Below, piece by piece: positions 7,961-15,196 of a DNA stretch of 55,700 nt (position 1 is the stretch's first letter; each line of letters begins with the position of its first letter). A program made the translations under genes and the position numbers. Below the pieces are notes generated by a model. The model did no database searches, was not told the origin of the DNA, and saw only the letters and a list, made by a program, of their open reading frames with translations. The stretch comes from Clostridiaceae bacterium (GTDB taxonomy: Bacteria > Bacillota > Clostridia > Acetivibrionales > DUMB01): positions 1 through 55,700 of the forward strand of contig DULF01000134.1 of the NCBI GenBank assembly GCA_012840535.1, written 5' to 3'.

Positions 7961-10900
7961 ATGAAGAAAATATGTATTAAATGTACCTTAACTTTTACAA
8001 TTATACTTTGTATATTGCTTACCTCTTTTACCAGCATGGTAACATACGCAGAGGGTACACCTACAATTGCTACGCTTGATGGAGAGGGGATATCTATTTC
8101 TGTTGATTCTAATATGTCAATGACAGTATTCCTTGTTAAACAAGATGGCACTAAAATACAATTGACCCAAAAGCCAGATATGCCAAACCCCTGGTCGACA
8201 TATTCGGATGCCAATACTGCTTCAGCCGTACTTTCAAGTCAGTCCGGTTATGTAACAATAGGCCCTAGCCGTAGCGATGAAGTGGCAATAGATGATTTTG
8301 TACTTACAGATATCAAGAAGGAAACTGACGTAGATACGTACTTCGGAAAAGGTGATCGCCTTACTGTTACTGGTCATAGTGAATCGCTTAATTTAACCCG
8401 TATTATCATTATTGAAACTGCTTATGGACATCCGGGAGTTGTATCTGTAACGTCGAAATACTGCTACGATGGAGATGGGACACTTAAGATCCACAAGTTT
8501 GTAGAGAATAACTATAAAATAGTTGGTGCTCCTCTACCTGAGGTAATTCCAGGTAAGGTTGAAGCATCTCTATGGTCCTGGCAGGGTAGTGCAATAAGAT
8601 GGGGAGCCGATGATCTTATCCCAGTTTACGATACAATGGGCAGTGGCATAGCATCAGACCATGACGTGGATAGAGCTAGGGCATCTGATTTAACTTCCAG
8701 AAACAATAATCTCTGGTCAACCAATGGCGGAACTCCATTTATGGATTTCTATGGTCTTAACGGAGGCATTGGTATTGGTTCTGCAATGCCTTACCATTTA
8801 TACAATTTGGAAATTCCGGTTAAAGGAAGCGGTATTCCTGGTCAGCATGATACTGCTTACACATGGATTGGATGGCCAGGTAAAGAACTACAGGCTGGTG
8901 TTCTTACTGATGTTGGAACAAGCATTGTAGTTGCACACACAGGTGACTTTTATAATGGCTGTCGGGCATATGCAAATGCCATGAAGGAAATCGGCCATTG
9001 TAATATTCCATCTAGCAGCCTACCAGATTGGGCATATGATCCTCACTGGGAAACATGGGGCTATGGCGAGGATTTTCTCCCAGAGATTGTGCTTGCAATG
9101 CTACCTGAACTAAAGTCTCTAGGTGTCAAATCCATAACACTTGATGCAGGTTGGTATAAAAGAGATGAAATAAATGGCGAAGGTATGTATATTCCAGACC
9201 CAGAAAAGTACGCTAACGTAGGAGGCTTTAAAGCCTTTGTCGATGCTATCCATGATGCAGGCCTAAAGGTGCTTGGCTGGTGTGCTCCATCTGTTGGTAG
9301 ACTTGGGGGAACCCCGCTTACTAGTCCGTTAATGGCTCAGCATCCCGATTATTTTATTAGCAGTTCAGCGTCGGAAATCGTACCTGTTAGAGCAGGTGGC
9401 TATTACCCAATCTCAAGTAGATGTTACGATCTCTGCCTTGGAAATCCAGTAGTTCTGGATGACTTTACAACAGATTTTGTAAATTTGTTTATAGGGGAAT
9501 ATGACCTTGATGGATTTAAAATGGATTCAGTATGGGGGACACATCAATGTATGGCAGAAGGACACGGGCATGATGGTGACCCGGATGCGTCAATTAAGGG
9601 TTGGTCTGTATTTTTCAAAAATATTTATGAAAAAGCAAAGGCAATTAAACCTGATGTCATGATTATTAACTGTAATTGTGGTACTCCCATGAATTTTTAT
9701 GATTTCAATGGCACAAACTGGCCAATTCCGGGAGATTGTGTCGGCTCAAGGCAAATGCGTTATCGTATTAAACTTTACAAGGCCTTCTATGGCTCGGATT
9801 TTGCGGTTCTTGGTGACCATCTTTACCTTAGCACTCTCAGAAACTATAATGAGGGCACAAGACCAGGTCCTGTTGATTTTATTTCCTACTTTGGTACAGG
9901 TGCAGTTTTAGATACAAAATATATTTCGTTGAAATATGGTGAACTTAACGAAGATACCGATCTTCCTAAATCAAAAGCTATGAGATATCCTGGGGACCCA
10001 GATTATGATACTGCCGTATTCAAATTTGGAGATTTCCAGAGATGGTTCAGCCTCTATAACGATTTGAAACTTTCAAATGGTGAATTTATTGGTGACCTTT
10101 ATATGTATGGATTTGATTATCCAGAAGCATACGTAATAAAGAAAAATAATAATATGTTCTATGCGTTCTACGCCACAGACAATTCAGTTGCGAACTTCAA
10201 AGCGAACACTTCAGCTCCGGTTGTTGATCCTTGGGGCAGCAATTATGTCAGTGCCAATACATACAACGGAGATGTGGAGCTTCGTGGGTTGGTGCCTGGT
10301 CAGTTCTATAAAATTACCGACTATATAAATAATGTCGACTATGGGGTAATAGAAGCGACCTCTTCAACAATCACGCTCCCGAACGTAAATTTCACAACAG
10401 GATTGCTTCTCTGTGCAGAGCCTGTATCTTCAAACGGATCTGTAGTTGTAAGTGAGGCCAGGACAGTAGCTAATAGTAATATTGATATTAAAGTAAGTCT
10501 TAAAAATTTTGCTAATGTTGGTGGCATAAAGGTTACACTAAATTACGATGCAAGTAAGCTTCAGGTTGAAAATGTTGAACAATCACCTCTTGTGTTTGGT
10601 GCTGTCAACACAGAAGAACCTGGAACCATTATATTCAATGCAATTAAGTCTGATGGTATACCTGTAGGTGAAACATCTTTCGATGTTGCCACTATAACCT
10701 TTAAGGTAGCAGATTCTGTTGAAGATGGCTTTATACCTATAATTATTGCAGAAGTTGAAGCATGCGATGACAATGTAGATCCCCTTCCTGCAATCAATAA
10801 AGTAAATGGTGGTATATGGATTTATAGTGGTGAGCCAGGAGATGTAAATAGTGATGGAAAAGTTAATTTTATGGATGCACTTATAATACTTAAGAGTATT

Positions 10901-11014
10901 AATAATAAGATTACTCTAACTGATAAGCAGACTCTCCTTGCTGACTATGATGGAAATGGTATTATTAATATCGAGGACGTTATAGCTATCTTGCGTTTTG
11001 ATGTTGGGTTATAA
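7961..11014 (+). CDS. second secreted clan GH-D (alpha-galactosidase-like) hydrolase with cohesin-like module and dockerin
   Basis: A 1017-residue paralogue of the gene at 3111 with the same layout: signal peptide (about 1-30, ending VTYAEG), beta-sandwich, TIM barrel, C-terminal beta domain, cohesin-like module (about 828-950) and dockerin (last 60 residues; GDVNSDGKVNFMDA and LADYDGNGIINIED). Candidate nucleophile is D522 in DGFKMD; candidate acid/base is D592 in PGDCVG. The start is ATG 7961 after AAGAAAGGAG; an upstream GTG at 7904 sits inside the stem-loop and is unlikely. The C-terminal third is very close to the first enzyme even at DNA level, while the barrel has diverged. That pattern suggests duplication followed by a shift in substrate range, or recent exchange of the shared tail. 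Confidence 0.85.
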   Translation: MKKICIKCTLTFTIILCILLTSFTSMVTYAEGTPTIATLDGEGISISVDSNMSMTVFLVKQDGTKIQLTQKPDMPNPWSTYSDANTASAVLSSQSGYVTIGPSRSDEVAIDDFVLTDIKKETDVDTYFGKGDRLTVTGHSESLNLTRIIIIETAYGHPGVVSVTSKYCYDGDGTLKIHKFVENNYKIVGAPLPEVIPGKVEASLWSWQGSAIRWGADDLIPVYDTMGSGIASDHDVDRARASDLTSRNNNLWSTNGGTPFMDFYGLNGGIGIGSAMPYHLYNLEIPVKGSGIPGQHDTAYTWIGWPGKELQAGVLTDVGTSIVVAHTGDFYNGCRAYANAMKEIGHCNIPSSSLPDWAYDPHWETWGYGEDFLPEIVLAMLPELKSLGVKSITLDAGWYKRDEINGEGMYIPDPEKYANVGGFKAFVDAIHDAGLKVLGWCAPSVGRLGGTPLTSPLMAQHPDYFISSSASEIVPVRAGGYYPISSRCYDLCLGNPVVLDDFTTDFVNLFIGEYDLDGFKMDSVWGTHQCMAEGHGHDGDPDASIKGWSVFFKNIYEKAKAIKPDVMIINCNCGTPMNFYDFNGTNWPIPGDCVGSRQMRYRIKLYKAFYGSDFAVLGDHLYLSTLRNYNEGTRPGPVDFISYFGTGAVLDTKYISLKYGELNEDTDLPKSKAMRYPGDPDYDTAVFKFGDFQRWFSLYNDLKLSNGEFIGDLYMYGFDYPEAYVIKKNNNMFYAFYATDNSVANFKANTSAPVVDPWGSNYVSANTYNGDVELRGLVPGQFYKITDYINNVDYGVIEATSSTITLPNVNFTTGLLLCAEPVSSNGSVVVSEARTVANSNIDIKVSLKNFANVGGIKVTLNYDASKLQVENVEQSPLVFGAVNTEEPGTIIFNAIKSDGIPVGETSFDVATITFKVADSVEDGFIPIIIAEVEACDDNVDPLPAINKVNGGIWIYSGEPGDVNSDGKVNFMDALIILKSINNKITLTDKQTLLADYDGNGIINIEDVIAILRFDVGL

Positions 11015-11074
11015 TGCCTTGATTCATAAAAAATTTTTCGATTGTAGATAATTTTCCTACATCTGCGGCGTTTC

Positions 11075-11159
11075 AACGAAGCGGAAGGTATGTTCACCAC
11101 CTGGATACCAAACCGGTACCCACCACCTATAGGGGTGGAGGACATCTTTCCGCTTCGTT
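11075..11159. repeat. long compound palindromic element
   Basis: Outer arms AACGAAGCGGAA (11075-11086) and TTCCGCTTCGTT (11148-11159) are perfectly complementary. Pairing continues imperfectly inward (GGTATGTTC with GGACATC). The interior holds smaller stems such as CCACC/GGTGG at 11121-11137. The whole 85-base unit would fold into a branched structure. It resembles a mobile palindromic (REP- or MITE-like) element more than a terminator. Confidence 0.5.
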
Positions 11160-11195
11160 ATAATTTGATCAATGTGTTAAGAAAGTAAGATAAGG

Positions 11196-11248
11196 AAATA
11201 ACTCCTTCTTGGCAGGAATAAACAATAAATGCCGAAAAGGAGTTATTT
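11196..11248 (+). promoter_or_regulatory. hairpin covering the ribosome site of the transposase remnant
   Basis: AAATAACTCCTT (11196-11207) pairs perfectly with AAGGAGTTATTT (11237-11248); GGCA/TGCC inside adds a second short stem. The right arm contains the AAGGAG ribosome site of the degraded transposase. Stems that hide the ribosome site from read-through transcripts are known in insertion sequences (IS10, IS200). Confidence 0.5.
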
Positions 11249-11249
11249 T

Positions 11250-11393
11250 ATTGGAACAATACCAAAGGACGTATTACGGGAAATAATTAAGGAGAATGAT
11301 TAACCTATGCATACTTTAGATGCATTTGAAGATATGCTTCAGGAGATGCCAGAAGCCGAAATGGATGTACATTTAGGATCTGAAATAAGATAG
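11250..11393 (+). pseudogene. IS256-family (Mutator type) transposase remnant, N-terminal part
   Basis: Reading from 11250, the frame gives TIPKDVLREIIKEND, an in-frame stop at 11301-11303, then DAFEDMLQEMPEAEMDVHLG and a stop at 11391. This matches the N-terminus of IS256-family transposases (pattern PKDVLREIIKE ... LQEMLEAEMDVHLGY). The remaining roughly 350 residues, including the DDE catalytic region, are missing. The copy is dead. It lies in the junction between the glycosidase cluster and the CUT1 transporter, so the two blocks may have been brought together by transposition. Confidence 0.75.
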
Positions 11394-11454
11394 TGACAGG
11401 GCAGGCATTTAGATGTCATATATCCCTTTGTTTTCAAGAATACTATACATTTAC

Positions 11455-11498
11455 TCAATAAAACAAAACCAGCGGGCAATCTGAAGACCGCCCGCTGG
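11455..11498 (-). terminator. intrinsic terminator of the CUT1 transporter operon
   Basis: On the minus strand the stem CCAGCGGGC/GCCCGCTGG (11469-11498) is followed by TTTTGTTTTATTG. It lies about 75 bases past the stop codon of the binding-protein gene. Confidence 0.85.
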
Positions 11499-11571
11499 GA
11501 AAATATTGCGATATTTTATTCTACTAGAGGCTCTACCTCAACTATTGACATAGAGCCAATACTTTTCGTTT

Positions 11572-12942
11572 CTATTCCATTACTCTCTTTAATTGTTCTT
11601 CTATACTCTTAAGACCATCTTCTACAGAGGTTTGACCTATTAGTATGTTTTGAACTTCAACTTGGATTATGTTAGCAAACTGGTCGTACCAGGTGATATC
11701 AGGCAAACCTCTGGCGTTTTCGGCCTGTTTTCCGAAATTCTCCCAATACGGGTAGAGTTTTAGGAGGTCAGGATCGTTGTACAACTCTTTCCATATCGGA
11801 AGAGCTCCTATTTCAAGCGCTTTTCTCTTGTCAAATTCCTTGCTGGACATATACCTGATATACTTCCATGCATTTTCCTTATTTTTGCTTGTAGCCGGTA
11901 TAGCCATAGCTTCAGGCAGTGTTAACACTATATTTGTTTTCTCATCAACACCGATTGCATAAGGAGCTACTTCTATCTGTCCTACAATCTGTGAAACGCT
12001 GGGGTCATTGGCGTAAGCATAAACTCCTGGCCATGCTTGCAGGAAAAATGCCGTATCTCCTTTAAAGAATACATTGGCAATAGCTTCGTAATCCGAGGTA
12101 AGTGAAGCCGGATCAATAAACTTATCTTCATTCAAACCCTTTTGCAAGAACTCCAATGCATTTTTGACTCCAGGATCGCTTGCGATAATAAGGTTGCCAT
12201 TTTCATCAAAATAGTTTCCGCCAAAGGAGTAAATTGCATATGTTATTTCATTGACACCTACCTGGGATTGCGGGTAAGCATCAATAAAACCGTATTTTGC
12301 TATACCTTTTTCCTGCAGTATTTTTGAGTATTCCTTCACTTCAGCCCATGTCTTGGGTGGTTTTGATATACCGGCGTCTTCAAGCATCTTTTTATTGTAC
12401 ATGAAGAACCTTGTATCGTTATTCCAAGCAACCCCATAAAACTTTCCACCAATAGAGAACTTATTCACTAATCCTGATAAAAGGCCGTTCTTTATTTCAT
12501 CAGCGCCTTCGTAACCGTCTAAGGGTTCCAACCAGTTGTTTTTGTTGAATTTTGCAACCCATGCGTTGTCAAATTCAACAACATCGTAAGAACTTCCTCC
12601 GGCGGCCATTTCCTGGGTAACCCTTTCTGCTACGTTTTCCCATGCCATATTTATAAGTTCAACTTTTACACCCGATTCACTTTCAAATTGTCTGGTCTCT
12701 TTTTCCCAGAAACCCTTGGTATCCATTTCGTGTTTTGGAAGCAAGACCGTTATTTTTTGCTCGCCCGAAGTTGCCTGGCTTCCACTGTCTTGCGTATCTT
12801 GCTGAGCAGGTTGTCCTGAGTCGGTTGACTTACTGCTATCACCTGTTTCACTTGACTTTCCACAACCGGTTAATATAAGGCTTGCTACTAATAACACAAT
12901 TGTCATTAGGGTAAAAAGCTTAACGAACCTTGACTTTAACAT
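11572..12942 (-). CDS. sugar ABC transporter substrate-binding lipoprotein (CUT1 / family 1)
   Basis: A 456-residue lipoprotein: a signal sequence ending in the lipobox LILTGCGKSS, a Ser/Thr/Gln-rich tether (about 28-60), then a bacterial family 1 solute-binding fold (EFDNAWVAKFNKNNWLEPLD, FYGVAWNNDTRFFMYNKK, FFLQAWPGVYAY). It should capture an oligosaccharide outside the membrane and deliver it to the two permeases encoded upstream. The start ATG at 12942 follows AAGGAGG by nine bases. Gene order on the minus strand is permease, permease, binding protein, with no ATPase gene. CUT1 systems often share an MsmK-type ATPase encoded elsewhere. Position suggests the glycosidase products as cargo. 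Confidence 0.88.
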   Translation of the reverse strand: MLKSRFVKLFTLMTIVLLVASLILTGCGKSSETGDSSKSTDSGQPAQQDTQDSGSQATSGEQKITVLLPKHEMDTKGFWEKETRQFESESGVKVELINMAWENVAERVTQEMAAGGSSYDVVEFDNAWVAKFNKNNWLEPLDGYEGADEIKNGLLSGLVNKFSIGGKFYGVAWNNDTRFFMYNKKMLEDAGISKPPKTWAEVKEYSKILQEKGIAKYGFIDAYPQSQVGVNEITYAIYSFGGNYFDENGNLIIASDPGVKNALEFLQKGLNEDKFIDPASLTSDYEAIANVFFKGDTAFFLQAWPGVYAYANDPSVSQIVGQIEVAPYAIGVDEKTNIVLTLPEAMAIPATSKNKENAWKYIRYMSSKEFDKRKALEIGALPIWKELYNDPDLLKLYPYWENFGKQAENARGLPDITWYDQFANIIQVEVQNILIGQTSVEDGLKSIEEQLKRVME

Positions 12943-13074
12943 TTTTTTTACCTCCTTGAAATTTTAATAAATTACAGCCACAGCATAGTTGTTGTTATTA
13001 GGGTAAAGCATCAGGATAAATATAGTAATGTACCCCTCCGCTTCTTACAAGAATTACCACCTCCTTTTTGTTTT

Positions 13075-13941
13075 TTAGCCCTTAATTGCACCTGCTGTGA
13101 GACCGGCTATAATGTATTTCTGGAATACTAGTGCTAATAATACAGGAGGGAGACTTGCTATTACACCTCCCGTGCTTGTCATAATATAGTCAGCTCCATG
13201 CTTGCTGCTGAACTCGGTTATGACTACGGGAAGCGTCTTGGCTCTTATTGTAGATGTAAAGTTCAATGCGTAGAAAAACTCATTCCACGCGATTATAAAC
13301 GCAAATATTGTTGTTGCTGCCAGCCCTGGGGATGCCAATGGGAGTATTATCCTTACGAAGGATTTCATTCTTGAGCAGCCGTCAATTCTTGCCGATTCCT
13401 CAAGTTCAACGGGAATACTGGCAAGATAGCCTTTCATAATCCAGATTACAAATGGCAATACAAGTGAAAGATAAACTATAATTAAGCTTATTTTTTTATC
13501 CATCATATTAAACTTAAGAAGCAGCATATACATAGGAATAATAAGTGCTATAGGCGGTACCATCTGCGTAAGCAGGATCAAGTAGAATGAAGGTTTCTTA
13601 AATCTGAATCTCATTCTGGCAAAGGCGTATGCAGCCAAAAGTCCTACAACCATTGACAGTGCAGTAACGGATATTGCTACTACAGCGCTATTTGCCAAGG
13701 CATATTTAAATTGGCTTGCAGCATCTGTAGTGCTGCTGCTGGTACCCGCAAGAATTGTATAATAGTTTTCCAAAGTGGGTTTTCTTGGTATCCAGTTTAG
13801 CGGAACCTTTAACAAGTCAGCCTTTGTAGATATGCTTGAAATAATCAGCCAAAGATAAGGCGCCAATACGTAAATTACTATCAGAGCAGCAAGTATATAA
13901 ATAACCGCCCTGTTAATAATCTTTCTGGTATTGCTTCTCAT
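13075..13941 (-). CDS. CUT1 sugar ABC permease (MalG/YcjP-like)
   Basis: A 288-residue inner-membrane protein with six predicted helices and the permease EAA loop (ELEESARIDGCSRMKSFVRI) that docks the ATPase. It follows the first permease after 45 bases. The ATG at 13941 has ATAGGAGGGC just upstream, so I take it over the TTG at 13983. It is the MalG-type partner because it ends in the characteristic FQKYIIAGLTAGAIKG. Confidence 0.9.
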   Translation of the reverse strand: MRSNTRKIINRAVIYILAALIVIYVLAPYLWLIISSISTKADLLKVPLNWIPRKPTLENYYTILAGTSSSTTDAASQFKYALANSAVVAISVTALSMVVGLLAAYAFARMRFRFKKPSFYLILLTQMVPPIALIIPMYMLLLKFNMMDKKISLIIVYLSLVLPFVIWIMKGYLASIPVELEESARIDGCSRMKSFVRIILPLASPGLAATTIFAFIIAWNEFFYALNFTSTIRAKTLPVVITEFSSKHGADYIMTSTGGVIASLPPVLLALVFQKYIIAGLTAGAIKG

Positions 13942-13986
13942 ATACAGCCCTCCTATAAAGGTATACGTGTGTGAGAATTGCAAATG

Positions 13987-14913
13987 CTAAATTATTTCTC
14001 CCTCTTTTGAAAGGGATTTTATATATAAATATGATAGTAAGAATGTTACAAGTGTTAGTATGTAAGCCATTGCAGAGCCATAACCGAACTCTAAAAACTT
14101 AAATGTAGACTTGTGGATGTAATAGGTTATAAGCTCGGTTCCGCCTGCCGGCCCGCCAGCGGTTAATATATATACAAGGTCAAAGGTCTGTATAGCCCAA
14201 ATTGTTTTTGTTATTGTAAGTATTAGTATTACAGGCTTTATCATTGGCAAAGTGATTTTCCAGAAAGACCTCCATCCGCCGGCACCATCGACTTTTGCCG
14301 ATTCATACAGCTCTTTTGGTATTGTTGAAAGCCCTGCTAAAGCCAAAAGGACAACATATGGCGTTTCCTTCCATATGTTGGCGAATATCATGAGATTTAA
14401 AGCTGAAGAAGGATTTCCAAGCCATACTTGATACTCTTTAATGATCCCTAATTGTGAAAGCAGTGCATTTAGCGCTCCGTAATTTGAGTTGTAAATCCAC
14501 TTCCACATAATACCGTTTACAACACCCGGGAGAGCCCAGGGGAGGATCATTATTCCTCTTACAAATCCTCTGCCTTTGAAATCCTGCTTTAACACCAGAG
14601 CCATTGCGGTACCGAGCACAATTTCAGCAAATACGGTAACTATAGTAAAATATATTGTCAGTCTGATAGCGTTAAAAAAATATTTGTCTGTAAACATGTT
14701 CAGGTAATTCTTGAGACCTGCAAATTCAAATTGCCTTTGAGCAAAATTAATTTTGTTAAAACTCATGTACAATGAATAGCAGATTGGATAAATGAGGACT
14801 CCGAATACTATTATGATACTAGGTAAAATCAATAGCAAGGCTAAATTCTTATTAGAGTCGGAGAAAGACAAGTTTCTTAGTAGTGCATTTCTTTTTTTTA
14901 TATCCGGCAGCAT
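13987..14913 (-). CDS. CUT1 sugar ABC permease (MalF/UgpA-like)
   Basis: A 309-residue membrane protein, first gene of the CUT1 operon. It has an N-terminal helix after a cytoplasmic tail, the WKWIYNSNYGALN periplasmic motif typical of MalF/UgpA permeases, and the EAA loop ELYESAKVDGAGGWRSFWKI. The ATG at 14913 is preceded by GGGTGAT; an in-frame GTG at 14925 is an alternative. Upstream of it (14926-15145) the DNA is very AT-rich, with repeated TTAGTA/TACTAA sequences that could be operators, but I cannot define a clear promoter. Confidence 0.88.
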   Translation of the reverse strand: MLPDIKKRNALLRNLSFSDSNKNLALLLILPSIIIVFGVLIYPICYSLYMSFNKINFAQRQFEFAGLKNYLNMFTDKYFFNAIRLTIYFTIVTVFAEIVLGTAMALVLKQDFKGRGFVRGIMILPWALPGVVNGIMWKWIYNSNYGALNALLSQLGIIKEYQVWLGNPSSALNLMIFANIWKETPYVVLLALAGLSTIPKELYESAKVDGAGGWRSFWKITLPMIKPVILILTITKTIWAIQTFDLVYILTAGGPAGGTELITYYIHKSTFKFLEFGYGSAMAYILTLVTFLLSYLYIKSLSKEGEII

Positions 14914-15145
14914 TTTATCACCCACTCAGCAAAATAATTATTAAATTTTGTTAAATAAATTTTACCAAGTAATAAATTCTAATGTCCCTGCCAAAACTAA
15001 ACATTAATTTATTATTATTATATTTGAGATGAAATAAATACTAAATTATTTATTAACTTTACTAATTAATATATATTCTGCGAAAGTACAAAAAATCCTG
15101 CATATGTTTTTGAAATTTTAAAATTTTTTATACCTTGGAAATTTG

Positions 15146-15177
15146 AAAAAAAGGGAACTTGCCTTATGGCAGTTCCC
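15146..15177 (-). terminator. intrinsic terminator of adhE
   Basis: On the minus strand GGGAACTGCC, a 4-base loop and GGCAAGTTCCC (15153-15177) are followed by seven T residues (15146-15152). The stem has one mismatch. It lies 20 bases past the adhE stop. Confidence 0.9.
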
Positions 15178-15196
15178 TAATCAGGCTATCATTATT

